DNA of 64,000 nt from Lysobacterales bacterium (lineage in GTDB: Bacteria > Pseudomonadota > Gammaproteobacteria > Xanthomonadales > SZUA-36). The notes under the pieces are model-generated. The model worked only from the letters and a program-made list of their open reading frames with translations. It ran no database searches and was not told the DNA's origin. This document shows, piece after piece, positions 1 to 9,933 of this stretch. The translations under genes and the position numbers were made by a program. How positions within the stretch are numbered: the first letter of the stretch is position 1; each line of letters begins with the position of its first letter. The stretch lies in assembly GCA_014238945.1 (NCBI GenBank), contig JABAAB010000046.1:108300-172299 (forward strand), in the 5' to 3' direction.

Positions 1-981
1 CGCAGTGAAGGAAACCAGTTGCTCGAAGCGGTGGATGAGTTGATCAGTATTGCCCGTGAGGCCGAAATTGGTGCAGAAATCTATCATCTAAAAGCCGCTG
101 GCAAAGACAACTGGCACAAACTGGAACAGGTATTTGAAAAGGTCGAAGCTGCACGTGCAGAAGGTCTCGATATAACGGCCGATATGTATAACTACACTGC
201 CGGGGCCACTGGTCTGGATGCGTCCATGCCACCGTGGGTTCAGGAGGGTGGTTATGATGAATGGGCCAAACGCTTGCAGGAACCGGACATCCGTGCACAA
301 CTGATTGAGGAAATCACCACCCCGACCGATGCCTGGGAAAACCTTTACCAGGCAGCCGGGAGTGCGGAGCGATTGCTGTTGGTCGGTTTCAAAAACCCCG
401 ACCTCAAATATCTGACCGGCAAAACACTGGCTGAAGTGGCGGAAATGCGGGGAACATCACCCGAAATCACCATGATGGACCTGGTGGTGGAAGATGGCAG
501 CCGCGTGGAGACCGTTTATTTCATCATGTCGGAGGACAATATCCGCAAGAAAATCGCTCAGCCCTGGATGGCTTTTGATTCCGATGCCGGGTCAATGGCA
601 CCCGAAGGCGTGTTCCTGCTTTCCAATCCGCACCCACGAGCTTATGGAAATTTCGCGCGTCTGCTGGGCAAATATGTTCGTGACGAGCAGGTTATTTCGC
701 TGGCCGAGGCGATACGCAGGCTGACCTCTTTTCCTGCCGGCAACCTGGGCATCAGTGACCGTGGCAGCCTGCAGTCCGGTTACTTTGCGGATATCGCAAT
801 TTTTGACCCGGCCCAAATCCAGGACCACGCCACCTTTGCCGACCCCCATCAGTACGCCACCGGTGTCCGTGATGTCATCGTAAACGGCGTACCGGTGCTA
901 TTGGATGGTGAGCATACCGGTGCTACCCCGGGACGGTTTGTCAAAGGTCCGGGTTATGTGTCCACCGACAGCGGGCGCTGA
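1..981 (+). CDS. N-acyl-D-amino-acid deacylase family amidohydrolase, 5' truncated by window edge
   Basis: The frame is open from base 1, so the TTG start at 19 in the ORF track is an artefact of the window edge and the N-terminal part with most metal ligands lies outside. The visible roughly 326 residues match the C-terminal half of the amidohydrolase family 3 (D-aminoacylase) group: an IYHLKAAG strand, an ITADMYNYTAG motif, and a C-terminal composite domain with GYFADIAIFDPAQI and VIVNGVPVLLDGEHTGATPG, typical of enzymes that hydrolyse N-acyl-D-amino acids or related cyclic and acyl amides. Substrate cannot be fixed. The next gene starts about 210 bases downstream. Confidence 0.85.
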   Translation, partial: RSEGNQLLEAVDELISIAREAEIGAEIYHLKAAGKDNWHKLEQVFEKVEAARAEGLDITADMYNYTAGATGLDASMPPWVQEGGYDEWAKRLQEPDIRAQLIEEITTPTDAWENLYQAAGSAERLLLVGFKNPDLKYLTGKTLAEVAEMRGTSPEITMMDLVVEDGSRVETVYFIMSEDNIRKKIAQPWMAFDSDAGSMAPEGVFLLSNPHPRAYGNFARLLGKYVRDEQVISLAEAIRRLTSFPAGNLGISDRGSLQSGYFADIAIFDPAQIQDHATFADPHQYATGVRDVIVNGVPVLLDGEHTGATPGRFVKGPGYVSTDSGR

Positions 982-1192
982 CCATATGCAAGACACCAAT
1001 TTGGTATTTTCAACCACAATTTCGACGCAGATACCCGACCGAACTTATGGCGGATACGGCAACAAGTCACCCGAAATCAGGTCTACTTCAAACTTTGCTG
1101 CCGAGTGGCGAAGAAAATCCCGATACAAACTATCCATGCAGTGGATTTAGTCGATATAATTGACCGTTCAAATCGAGAATTCAGGAATCGGA

Positions 1193-2812
1193 ATGAGTGA
1201 GACAGTGACTGAACGCGAAGTCATGGAATATGACGTGATCATCGTCGGGGCGGGACCGTCGGGTCTTGCCTGTGCCATTCGCCTGAAACAACTCAAACCG
1301 GACCTGATGGTCGCGGTCATTGAAAAGAGTGCCGAAGTCGGTGCCCACATCCTCTCTGGTGCCGTCATTGAACCCGGACCGTTGGACGAATTGCTTCCCG
1401 GCTGGCGGGATAATCCACCACCCGTTTGTGTTCCGGTTGAACGTGATGAGCTCTCCTACCTGACGGCTACCTCCAAACGGAAACTGCCCACGCCGCCGCA
1501 GCAGAAAAACCACGGTAACTTTATCGTATCCCTGGGCGCTCTATGTGCCTGGCTGGCACCGCAGGCGGAAGCCGTGGGGGTGGATATTTTCCCGGGATAC
1601 GCAGCATCTGGAATTTTCTACACAGTGGACAACGCAGTCGGTGGAGTCATCATCGGTGATATGGGTGTGGACCGGGATGGACAACCCAAAGACACCTACA
1701 TGCAAGGTATCGAAATCCACGCACCGCTGACGGTGCTGGCAGAAGGCTGCCGTGGCCACCTGAGCAAACAACTGATCAGCAAATACGAATTGGACAAGGA
1801 ATCTGACCCACAGTGTTATGGGGTAGGTATCAAGGAACTCTGGCAAGTTGATGCAGGCAAGTGCAAACCGGGCCTGGTACAGCATTCCATCGGCTGGCCA
1901 CTGGATAAATCCACCTATGGCGGCAGTTTCATATATCACCTGGACAAGGACCGTGTGGCAGTGGGTTTTGTAACCGCCCTGGATTATTCCGACCCTGAAT
2001 TTTCCCCGTTTGAAGCATTTCAGCAGTTCAAACACCACCCCGAAATCAAGCCCCTGTTTGAGGGGGGGGAAATTCTCTCCGGTGGTGCCCGTACGATCAT
2101 TGAGGGTGGTTCCCAGTCCCTGCCCCGCGTAGACATGCCGGGAGCGCTGTTGATCGGCGATGCCGCAGGCTTGCTAAACCTGCCAAAAATAAAGGGCACA
2201 CACCAGGCCATCCGTTCCGGAATGCTGGCCGCGGTCCATATTGCTGACAAGGGTAGCGCCGACGGATTCGATGCCGCCCTGAGGTCGTCGCCGGTCATGA
2301 AGGAACTGCACAAGGTGCGGAATATCCGCCCCGGTTTTAACAAGGGACTTTGGCGTGGCCTGATTACCGCTGGGATTGAGACCATCACCGCCGGTAAATT
2401 ACCCCGCACCCTACACAATCACGCAGACCATTCCTCGTTACGGAATTTGAGTGATACTAAGACCATTGATCGACACTGGGTCAAACGCGACCTGGCACCG
2501 CGTGACCGCCTGGCATCGGTGTATTTTGCCGCCACCGAACACGATGAAGACCAGCCGGTGCACCTGCAAATTCTCGAACCCGATATCTGTATTACCCGTT
2601 GCGGTGAGGAGTACAATCACCCCTGTACGCGCTTTTGTCCGGCCAATGTTTACGAAATTGTCGAAGATGAGCAAGCCGATGCCGGTATTCGGCTGCAAAT
2701 CAATGCAGCAAATTGCGTACACTGCAAGACCTGTGACATCAAGGATCCGTACCAGATCATCAACTGGGTCACTCCGGAAGGTGGCAGTGGACCCAATTAC
2801 CAGAATCTCTGA
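1193..2812 (+). CDS. Electron transfer flavoprotein-ubiquinone oxidoreductase (ETF-QO)
   Basis: Membrane-associated flavoprotein that moves electrons from reduced ETF to ubiquinone, linking acyl-CoA and methylamine dehydrogenases to respiration. The N-terminus has a dinucleotide-binding motif (VIIVGAGPSGLACAIRL). The C-terminus carries the 4Fe-4S cysteines (C-PANVYE and NCVHCKTCDIKDP) and ends in the family signature GPNYQNL. The ORF track begins at a TTG at 1160, but the ATG at 1193 has AGGA six bases upstream and gives 539 residues, the normal family size. etfB and etfA follow directly, so the whole electron-transfer chain is one operon. Confidence 0.96.
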   Translation: MSETVTEREVMEYDVIIVGAGPSGLACAIRLKQLKPDLMVAVIEKSAEVGAHILSGAVIEPGPLDELLPGWRDNPPPVCVPVERDELSYLTATSKRKLPTPPQQKNHGNFIVSLGALCAWLAPQAEAVGVDIFPGYAASGIFYTVDNAVGGVIIGDMGVDRDGQPKDTYMQGIEIHAPLTVLAEGCRGHLSKQLISKYELDKESDPQCYGVGIKELWQVDAGKCKPGLVQHSIGWPLDKSTYGGSFIYHLDKDRVAVGFVTALDYSDPEFSPFEAFQQFKHHPEIKPLFEGGEILSGGARTIIEGGSQSLPRVDMPGALLIGDAAGLLNLPKIKGTHQAIRSGMLAAVHIADKGSADGFDAALRSSPVMKELHKVRNIRPGFNKGLWRGLITAGIETITAGKLPRTLHNHADHSSLRNLSDTKTIDRHWVKRDLAPRDRLASVYFAATEHDEDQPVHLQILEPDICITRCGEEYNHPCTRFCPANVYEIVEDEQADAGIRLQINAANCVHCKTCDIKDPYQIINWVTPEGGSGPNYQNL

Positions 2813-2853
2813 CCAAAAATCACATTTGTAAATCACATTAGTAAGGAATACCC

Positions 2854-3600
2854 ATGAAAATACTGGTTGGCATCAAACGCGTTGTGGATTACAACGTTCG
2901 AATCCGTATCAAACCGGATGGCAGCGGTGTGGATACCGATGGCGTCAAGATGAGCATCAATCCCTTTGACGAAATCGCCCTGGAAGAGGCCCTGCGGATC
3001 AGGGAAGCCGGAATGGCAGAAGAAGTTATCGTGGTTTCCTTGGGTGACAACGCCTGTCAGCAACAATTGCGCACCGGTCTTGCCATGGGTGCGGACCGGG
3101 CCATCCAGGTAGGTGCTCCTGCCAGCCTGCAGCCACTGACCATTGCGCGTGCTTTCATGGAAGTTATCAACAGGGAAAAACCTGGACTGGTATTGCTGGG
3201 CAAGCAGGCCATTGATGGTGATAATTCCCAGACCGCCCAGATGCTGGCGGCATTGTGGGATCGTCCGCAAGCCACTTTTGCTTCGAAAATGTCACTCGAG
3301 GAAGACATCGCCACGGTCACCCGTGAGGTCGATGCCGGTCTGGAGACCATCGAGGTGGATCTGCCAGCGGTCATCTCGGTTGACCTGCGTCTCAACGAAC
3401 CCCGCTTTGTCAAACTGCCGGATATTATGAAGGCCAAGCGTAAACCGCTGGATGTCCTGAGTCTGGATGACCTTGGGGTCAGCATAGAAAATGACATCCA
3501 GTTCAAACACCACGAACCACCACCGGTGCGTGAAAAAGGCATTATGGTTGAAGACGCAGCACAACTGGTTGCAGAACTCAAAAACCGCGGACTGGTTTAA
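2854..3600 (+). CDS. etfB: Electron transfer flavoprotein beta subunit
   Basis: AMP-binding beta subunit of the soluble ETF heterodimer that accepts electrons from acyl-CoA dehydrogenases. The 248-residue length is standard. The N-terminal MKILVGIKRVVDYNVRIRIK and the central PAVISVDLRLNEPRFVKLPDIMKAKRK-type strand are family hallmarks. A good ribosome site (AAGGAA) precedes the ATG. It lies 41 bases after the ETF-QO gene and 10 bases before etfA, so the three are almost certainly cotranscribed. Confidence 0.97.
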   Translation: MKILVGIKRVVDYNVRIRIKPDGSGVDTDGVKMSINPFDEIALEEALRIREAGMAEEVIVVSLGDNACQQQLRTGLAMGADRAIQVGAPASLQPLTIARAFMEVINREKPGLVLLGKQAIDGDNSQTAQMLAALWDRPQATFASKMSLEEDIATVTREVDAGLETIEVDLPAVISVDLRLNEPRFVKLPDIMKAKRKPLDVLSLDDLGVSIENDIQFKHHEPPPVREKGIMVEDAAQLVAELKNRGLV

Positions 3601-3610
3601 GGAAATTAAT

Positions 3611-4549
3611 ATGAGCAGAACATTAATCATTGCGGAACACGATGGAAAGGAACTGAATCCGAGCACCGCCAAGTGTGCCCGTTGTGCAACCGCCATCGGG
3701 TCAGAGTTTGACATCGTGGTACTGGGTTCAGACACAACGAATATTGCCGCGCAGGCTGCCGCCATCGATGGTACACAAACCGTGATAAACATCAGTGCCG
3801 GCCACCTGGAAAACCCACTGGCGGTGAACCATGCCGCGGAGGTTGTGGCCATGGCCGATGGCTACAGTCACATCCTGGGTCCTTCAACCACCTTCGGCCG
3901 GGACCTGATGCCCCGCATAGCAGCTTTGCTGGGGGTTAACCAGGTCAGTGATATTTCCTCGGTCAGTGGCTCCCATCAGTTCAAACGACCCATTTACGCA
4001 GGCAATGCCATCGTGGATGTCGAGGCACCGGAGGGGGTCACCCTGGTGGCAACGGTGCGGACAGCTTCCTGGAAAAGCGCTGGTGACAACGGCAACGCCG
4101 GTGTTGAGGATCGCGAAGCCAGCGCGGCCCCAAGCAATCACACACGTTATATCGACCTCCAGTCCGGTGACACAGAACGGCCCGATCTGCAAACTGCCAA
4201 CCGGGTGGTTTCCGGTGGCCGTGCATTGGCCAGTAAAGAAAACTTTGATCTGATTTACAGCCTGGCCGATCTGATCGGGGCGGGCGCAGGGGCATCACGG
4301 GCAGCCGTTGATGCCGGTTATGTTCCCAATGACATGCAGGTGGGGCAGACCGGAAAGATCATATCCCCTGACCTGTACATGGCGTTTGGAATCTCGGGTG
4401 CCATTCAACATGTCACCGGGATCAAGGACGCGGGTACCATCGTGGCTATAAACAAGGATGCAGAAGCACCGATTTTTGAAATTGCGGACATCGGGCTTGC
4501 GGCTGACCTGTTTACCGTCATTCCGGAAATGAAGCAATTGCTGGGTTAA
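3611..4549 (+). CDS. etfA: Electron transfer flavoprotein alpha subunit
   Basis: FAD-binding alpha subunit of ETF. The C-terminal domain shows the FAD-site pattern VGQTGKIISPDLYMAFGISG followed by IQHVTGIKDAGTIVAINKD. The listed ORF starts at 3491 inside etfB. The ATG at 3611 follows AGGAAATTAAT and gives 312 residues, matching the family, and the extra N-terminal stretch is only etfB read in another frame. It is the last gene of the electron-transfer operon; about 108 bases separate it from aacS. Confidence 0.97.
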   Translation: MSRTLIIAEHDGKELNPSTAKCARCATAIGSEFDIVVLGSDTTNIAAQAAAIDGTQTVINISAGHLENPLAVNHAAEVVAMADGYSHILGPSTTFGRDLMPRIAALLGVNQVSDISSVSGSHQFKRPIYAGNAIVDVEAPEGVTLVATVRTASWKSAGDNGNAGVEDREASAAPSNHTRYIDLQSGDTERPDLQTANRVVSGGRALASKENFDLIYSLADLIGAGAGASRAAVDAGYVPNDMQVGQTGKIISPDLYMAFGISGAIQHVTGIKDAGTIVAINKDAEAPIFEIADIGLAADLFTVIPEMKQLLG

Positions 4550-4657
4550 AGACACACCATGGGCTCGTATGTCCAACAACCAACGGTTCAATTAGGCAGG
4601 GCTGGTGTACATTGAGCCCCTTTGCGGCAGTGTAACACCGGCTCGCGGGGCGCAAAT

Positions 4658-6610
4658 ATGATGACAGATCCTATATGGTCCCCAAGCGCCCGGCGGATAC
4701 AACAGGCCAACATTTCGCGTTTCATGATGCTGGCAAGACTGGAGATGGACCCCGGTATTCGCAGCTATCGGGACCTGCACCGTTTTTCCATTGATTCACC
4801 AGACATGTTCTGGCGTGCCATCTGGGAATTCTGCGGGGTCATCGGCAGCCCCGGTGAGCGAACACTACAACACGCAGATCGCATGCCGGGTGCACAGTGG
4901 TTTCCGGATGCCAGCCTGAATTTTGCCGAGAACCTGCTGCGTTACCGGGATGATCGCGAAGCGCTGGTATTTCGTTCAGAAACCGGTATTGAAAGCAGCT
5001 TAAGCTACGGGCAGTTGTACCGCGAGGTGGCCGGTGTTGCTTCCGCACTGCTCAGGATGGGCATAGGACCGGGCGACCGGGTTGCCGCCTACCTGCCCAA
5101 TCTGCCGGAAACCATCATCGCCATGCTGGCAACCACCAGCATCGGCGCCATCTGGTCATCCTGCTCTCCGGATTTTGGTATCAATGGCGTGGTGGACCGG
5201 CTTGGGCAGATCGAACCCAGGGTAGTGTTCTGTGCAGCCGCTTATACCTACAACGGCAAGCAGCATGATTGCCTGGCCAAGATCCGGCAGATCCAGCAAC
5301 GCATCGGCAGTATCGAAAAAATCGTGGTGACACCCTATGTTGCCGTTGATCCCGACCTGTCCGGTTTGATAAATGCCCAGCTGTGGGCGGACTTCCAGGA
5401 CACAGACGCCAGCGAAATTGACTTTGCCCGCCTGCCGTTCAACCACCCGGTTTACATACTGTATTCATCGGGTACCACCGGTGTACCCAAATGCATCACC
5501 CATGGCGCTGGTGGCACCTTGCTGCAGCACCTGAAGGAACTGATGCTGCATACTGATCTCAAACGTGACGACCGGTTTATGTACTTCACCACCTGTGGCT
5601 GGATGATGTGGAACTGGATGGTCAGCGGTCTTGCCACCGGTGCTGCACTCATACTCTTCGAAGGATCACCTTTCCACCCCGGGCCTGCAGCATTGTTTGA
5701 CCTCGTAGATGAACAGAAAATCACGGTTTTTGGCACCGGCGCCAAGGCCATCTCCGCGTGGCAGAAGGCGGGTGTCAAACCACGCAAAACCCACACAATG
5801 ACCTCTCTGAAAACTATCCTGTCTACCGGTTCACCGCTGGCTCCGGAAAGCTTTGAATACGTTTATTCAGAGATTAAGAACGACCTGTGCCTTTCCTCCA
5901 TCGCCGGTGGTACCGACATTGTTTCCTGTTTCGCACCCGGATGCCCAACGCTGCCGGTATACCGTGGTGAGATCCAGTGCCTGGGTCTGGGGATGGCGGT
6001 GGAAATCTGCCGCGACGATGGCAGTTATGCAGACATCAATGAAACCGGCGAATTATGCTGTCGCACGCCCTTCCCTTCTATGCCCGTGTATTTTTGGGGG
6101 GACGCAGATGGCAGCAAATACCAGTCCGCATATTTTGAACAGTATCCCGGCATCTGGGCACATGGCGACTATGCAAAGATCACCGAACACGGGGGTCTGG
6201 TGATTTTCGGGCGCTCGGATGCCACCCTGAACCCGGGTGGTGTGCGTATTGGAACGGCCGAGATCTACCGCCAGGTGGAGAGCCTGGATGAAGTGGTTGA
6301 AAGTATCTGCGTAGGCCAGGACTGGGATGATGATGTACGCGTAGTGCTGTTTGTGCGTCTGCGCGAACGTCTGACGCTCGATGATGACCTGCAAACGCGG
6401 ATTCGCAAAGTTGTTCGTGATAACGCCACACCAAGACACGTGCCCGCACGGATCATCCAGGTTGGTGACATCCCACGTACCGTCAGTGGCAAAATCGTAG
6501 AACTGGCTGTGCGAAACGTCATTCATGACAGGCCGGTCAAGAATGTGGACGCACTGGCCAATCCAGAAGCATTGGATTTGTACCGGCAATTGCCTGAACT
6601 TAGTCGCTGA
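4658..6610 (+). CDS. aacS: Acetoacetyl-CoA synthetase
   Basis: ATP-dependent ligase that activates acetoacetate to acetoacetyl-CoA, used for ketone-body or leucine/tyrosine-derived acetoacetate. It has the ANL-superfamily P-loop (YSSGTTGVPKCITHGAGG), the aacS-typical TCGWMMWNWMVSGLATGA segment, and a C-terminal catalytic lysine motif (RTVSGKIVELAVR). From the ATG at 4658 it is 650 residues, normal for AacS and longer than most acyl-CoA synthetases; the track start at 4622 adds twelve unlikely residues. The maiA/fahA pair further on produces acetoacetate, so the two could be linked metabolically. Confidence 0.93.
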   Translation: MMTDPIWSPSARRIQQANISRFMMLARLEMDPGIRSYRDLHRFSIDSPDMFWRAIWEFCGVIGSPGERTLQHADRMPGAQWFPDASLNFAENLLRYRDDREALVFRSETGIESSLSYGQLYREVAGVASALLRMGIGPGDRVAAYLPNLPETIIAMLATTSIGAIWSSCSPDFGINGVVDRLGQIEPRVVFCAAAYTYNGKQHDCLAKIRQIQQRIGSIEKIVVTPYVAVDPDLSGLINAQLWADFQDTDASEIDFARLPFNHPVYILYSSGTTGVPKCITHGAGGTLLQHLKELMLHTDLKRDDRFMYFTTCGWMMWNWMVSGLATGAALILFEGSPFHPGPAALFDLVDEQKITVFGTGAKAISAWQKAGVKPRKTHTMTSLKTILSTGSPLAPESFEYVYSEIKNDLCLSSIAGGTDIVSCFAPGCPTLPVYRGEIQCLGLGMAVEICRDDGSYADINETGELCCRTPFPSMPVYFWGDADGSKYQSAYFEQYPGIWAHGDYAKITEHGGLVIFGRSDATLNPGGVRIGTAEIYRQVESLDEVVESICVGQDWDDDVRVVLFVRLRERLTLDDDLQTRIRKVVRDNATPRHVPARIIQVGDIPRTVSGKIVELAVRNVIHDRPVKNVDALANPEALDLYRQLPELSR

Positions 6611-6761
6611 CTGATCCATACCATCCAGGATTCAACCTTGTGATAGCAGAATCCATCATTTTGGGGCTGCAATTACTACAGATACGGAATGACGGGTTTT
6701 GGGTTAAACTTCGATGCTGGGTTAATAATTTTGAACAACTACAAAGGCCCCAAACCAGAGC

Positions 6762-8228
6762 ATGTTACGAGACAAGCACTTTATTTTTCAGCCACGCTTC
6801 ATAAAGGTGCTGTTGGCCGAACATTCAAATTTGACGACGGCGTTGACATTATTTGCGATGTTTTGTGCATCCACTGCCAGTGCCCAACCGGTAGTGACTT
6901 TCGAATATGAAAGCCATATAGGCGATCAGCGCGATTTTTATGCCCAGACTTTCCCCCCAAATCAGGTACCACCAACCGGGTTCAATGCACCCACAGGCGC
7001 GGACTGGTTAAACGCCAGTGAATTGGTAATTGCAGACCGTAGTAACCTCAAATTGCAGAAATGCGATGACACGGGTAACTGTATTTTCATGGGGGCTGAT
7101 GCGGTTTTCGGAACCAGAAATTCCCGATTTACCTTTGACCTGCCCCACGGTATAGAAGTCACGACCGGTGAGACATTTGTTGTAGCTGACGAGGACAATC
7201 ATGCGATCCAGCTTTGTTCTGTCGCAAGTTGTACCTACATTGGTGATGAAGACAGCCAAGCCAATCCGCCGGGTACATCCCTGGGCAAGTGGAGTTCACC
7301 CAAGGATGCCGCCTTTGATTCAGAGGGTAATATTCACGCCCTCGATACCGGTAATAACCGCATCCAGGTATTGCGCGCGGGAGACCTGTTTGTGCAGGAT
7401 GTCTACCTGACCAGCGGGTCAGCCGTCGGACAAATAAATAATGCCAGTGGCATCGCAATCGACAGCGAGGACCGGGTGATAATTGCAGATACCGGTAATC
7501 ACCGAATCCAGATTTGTGATACCACGCCCACCTGCACCTCCTTTGGCATGCAGGGAACGGCGGTTGGGCAATTCAATTCACCCGTTGGGGTTGACGTGGA
7601 TGACCTGGGTCGTATCTGGATCGCCGACACCCTTAATAACCGCATACAGGTATGCGATTATGATGGAGCATGTGTGGCCTTTGGTGAATTTGGTACCGGA
7701 CAGGGTCAGTTTGATGAACCACACGATGTGGCGGTACACCCTTCGGGTCGGGTCGTGGTTGTGGATACGAGAAACCACCGCCTGCAGTTGTTCACCACCG
7801 AGTCCGGTTTCCAGATGAATGCCGGTCTGAATGATGCCTGGTTTTACCCGGTCACCGACGGCCAGGGGTTCTTCATTACTGTTTTTCCCGATCTGGGCCT
7901 CGTATCCCTTGCCTGGTTCACCTATGACACCGAACTGGTCGTGGGAGATGCCAACCTGGGCGATGTTGGGCATCGCTGGTTGACGGCACTGGGGTCCATT
8001 GATGGAAACCGTTCGGTAATGGCGATTGATATCGCATCCGGTGGTCTGTTTGACACCACCACCGAAATCACCCACACGCCCGATGGCAGCATCATCCTGA
8101 CATTTACCGGTTGCAATGCAGGCACCGTGGAATACGACATACCATCAATCGACCAGCAAGGCACGGTACCCATCCAGCGTATCGCCAGCGACAATATCGG
8201 GCTTTGTCTGGAACTGTTGTCTGAATAG
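6762..8228 (+). CDS. Secreted NHL-repeat beta-propeller protein with C-terminal beta-rich domain
   Basis: 488 residues. A long n-region and hydrophobic stretch ending in CASTASA-QP looks like a signal peptide cleaved near residue 42. At least four NHL blades are visible, each closing with an NRIQVxD-type or NHRxQ motif (DTGNNRIQV, DTGNHRIQI, DTLNNRIQV, DTRNHRLQL). The last 135 residues form a separate domain with DGQGFF, AWFTYDTE, GHRWLTALG and FTGCNAG motifs, an arrangement I have seen at the C-terminus of other exported gammaproteobacterial proteins but cannot name. Function unknown; propellers of this kind usually bind proteins or sugars. Confidence 0.75.
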   Translation: MLRDKHFIFQPRFIKVLLAEHSNLTTALTLFAMFCASTASAQPVVTFEYESHIGDQRDFYAQTFPPNQVPPTGFNAPTGADWLNASELVIADRSNLKLQKCDDTGNCIFMGADAVFGTRNSRFTFDLPHGIEVTTGETFVVADEDNHAIQLCSVASCTYIGDEDSQANPPGTSLGKWSSPKDAAFDSEGNIHALDTGNNRIQVLRAGDLFVQDVYLTSGSAVGQINNASGIAIDSEDRVIIADTGNHRIQICDTTPTCTSFGMQGTAVGQFNSPVGVDVDDLGRIWIADTLNNRIQVCDYDGACVAFGEFGTGQGQFDEPHDVAVHPSGRVVVVDTRNHRLQLFTTESGFQMNAGLNDAWFYPVTDGQGFFITVFPDLGLVSLAWFTYDTELVVGDANLGDVGHRWLTALGSIDGNRSVMAIDIASGGLFDTTTEITHTPDGSIILTFTGCNAGTVEYDIPSIDQQGTVPIQRIASDNIGLCLELLSE

Positions 8229-8252
8229 ATCGCAACCGGTTGTAACCCCCGA

Positions 8253-9626
8253 TCAACGGTCTGCTTTTCTCCGCAGGTAGTTGAGCAAATCCACTCTCGT
8301 GATCAGACCCAGGAACTCTTCTCCCTGTTTTACAATTGCGACGTAGTCCTTGTTAAATATCGGCATCAGGCTTTCCACCGGGTCACTCACATCAACTGAC
8401 GCCAGATCGGTCACCATGGCTGTGCTGACCAGGTCCTTGAAGTGCTTGCTGGATTTGGCCACGGCCAGCAACAAATCAGATTCATCGATAAATCCAACCA
8501 GTCGCCTGTTATCAATTACAGGCAACTGTGACACATCGTAAAGTTTCATCCGGCTATAAGCGTTCGCCAACGGTTCATCCGGCCCCACGGTTACCGTGTC
8601 GTTGGACTTGAAGGGCTTGGCAATCAGGTCGAGCAGATTGCCATGTTGCTCCTCCTCAATGAAGCCCTGGTCACGCATCCAGAAATCGTTGTACATCTTC
8701 GATAAATACCGGTTGCCGGTATCACAGGCCAGCGTGAGCACTGTTTTCGGTTCGGTCTGTTCCTGACAGAACTTCAGGGCGGCCGCCAGCAGTGTTCCGG
8801 TGGAAGAACCGGCCAAAACACCCTCTTTGACCAACAAATCCCTGCCAATCAGCATGCTTTCCCGGTCACTGATGGCATAGGCCCGGGTCACTCGGGTAAA
8901 ATCGCTGATGGTCGGCAGAAAATCCTCACCGATACCCTCGACCAGCCAGCTGAAGCTTTTTTCTGACAACACCCCCTCATTGATGTACTGGGCCAGGATG
9001 GAGCCTTCGGGATCTGCAAGGACCAGTTCCAGTTCAGGCGCAACCTTTTCAAAATAATGTGACAGACCGGTGACGGTTCCACTGGAGCCCACTCCCAGCA
9101 CAATGGCATCCAGCTTGTGATCCATCTGTTCCCAGATTTCCGGACCGGTAACCTCTTCATGTGCACTGGGATTGGACGGGTTTCCAAATTGATTGATAAA
9201 GAATGACCCTTCGATCTCATTGGCCATCGACCTGGCCAGGTCCTGGTAATATGCCGGATGTCCCTTGGCCACATCTGAACGTGTCAGTACGACCTGTGCG
9301 CCCATCGCCTTGAGGTTTGATATCTTTTCCCGGCTCATTTTGTCCGGTATGACAAGAATTAGTTTGTATCCTTTCTGCGCGGCCACCAACGCCAGACCCA
9401 GGCCGGTGTTGCCTGCGGTTCCCTCTACCAGGGTCGCGCCAGGCTTGATCAGGCCTGCCTGCTCGGCATCATCTATCATCTTCAAGCCGATTCGATCCTT
9501 GATCGAACCACCCGGATTTTGACTTTCCAGCTTGATGTACAACGTACATGGACCGGTGTCCATGTGATTAATGCGTACTACCGGTGTATTTCCGATCAGG
9601 TCAAGAACAGAATCATAAACTTGCAT
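8253..9626 (-). CDS. cbs: Cystathionine beta-synthase (PLP enzyme with C-terminal CBS pair)
   Basis: Condenses serine and homocysteine to cystathionine in reverse trans-sulfuration; the family can also make H2S. The PLP lysine is near residue 43 in NPGGSIKDR, and the GTAGNTGLGLALVA loop binds the substrate. About 125 C-terminal residues form two CBS domains, which separates it from plain cysteine synthase. The ATG at 9626 (MQVYDSVLDLIGNTP) is preceded by GGAG and gives 457 residues; the longer track ORF from 9662 has no support. It is convergent with the NHL gene and has no cystathionine gamma-lyase beside it. Confidence 0.88.
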   Translation of the reverse strand: MQVYDSVLDLIGNTPVVRINHMDTGPCTLYIKLESQNPGGSIKDRIGLKMIDDAEQAGLIKPGATLVEGTAGNTGLGLALVAAQKGYKLILVIPDKMSREKISNLKAMGAQVVLTRSDVAKGHPAYYQDLARSMANEIEGSFFINQFGNPSNPSAHEEVTGPEIWEQMDHKLDAIVLGVGSSGTVTGLSHYFEKVAPELELVLADPEGSILAQYINEGVLSEKSFSWLVEGIGEDFLPTISDFTRVTRAYAISDRESMLIGRDLLVKEGVLAGSSTGTLLAAALKFCQEQTEPKTVLTLACDTGNRYLSKMYNDFWMRDQGFIEEEQHGNLLDLIAKPFKSNDTVTVGPDEPLANAYSRMKLYDVSQLPVIDNRRLVGFIDESDLLLAVAKSSKHFKDLVSTAMVTDLASVDVSDPVESLMPIFNKDYVAIVKQGEEFLGLITRVDLLNYLRRKADR

Positions 9627-9662
9627 ATATTTAATTACTCCAACAGAAAAAGTAATGAGCAC

Positions 9663-9691
9663 AAAAAAAACGGTCGGGGATTCCCCGACCG
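9663..9691 (-). terminator. Rho-independent terminator of the DUF465 gene
   Basis: On the minus strand the sequence downstream of the DUF465 stop forms a perfect GC-rich hairpin (CGGTCGGGGA / TTCCCCGACCG) followed at once by eight T residues. It lies 27 bases past the stop at 9718 and ends before the cbs start, so cbs most likely needs its own promoter in the short space at 9627-9662 or relies on readthrough. Confidence 0.9.
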
Positions 9692-9717
9692 TACTTTATT
9701 CCTTTATCAATGATTTG

Positions 9718-9933
9718 TCAGGCTTGAACGGCATCCATTAACGTCGCTAATCTGTCTTTTGCCCATAACTTTTCTTTTTTTAACTGATTTAGTGCCAGGT
9801 CTTCCATCGGTGCCGTACCCAGTTCCGCTGCTGTGACCCGTTTGTCGAGTGCCTGGTGGCGGTTGAAGATACGGCGAAAGTCTTCGCTCTCTTTCATCAG
9901 TTTATCCATTACATTACGGCGGTGTTCGAACAT
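9718..9933 (-). CDS. YdcH/DUF465 family small protein
   Basis: A 71-residue, strongly charged helical protein with the DUF465 pattern (FRRIFNRHQALDKRV, then KKEKLWAKDRLATLM), predicted to form a short coiled coil. The function of the family is not established. The ATG at 9933 is chosen over the track start at 9951 because AGGAG sits seven bases upstream of it. It is a single-gene unit with its own terminator. An eight-base inverted repeat lies upstream in its probable leader. Confidence 0.85.
   Translation of the reverse strand: MFEHRRNVMDKLMKESEDFRRIFNRHQALDKRVTAAELGTAPMEDLALNQLKKEKLWAKDRLATLMDAVQA

Noticed and set aside
905-1150. 81-codon ORF between the deacylase and ETF-QO genes
   Set aside because: It begins inside the deacylase gene in another frame and shows no coding character or ribosome site.
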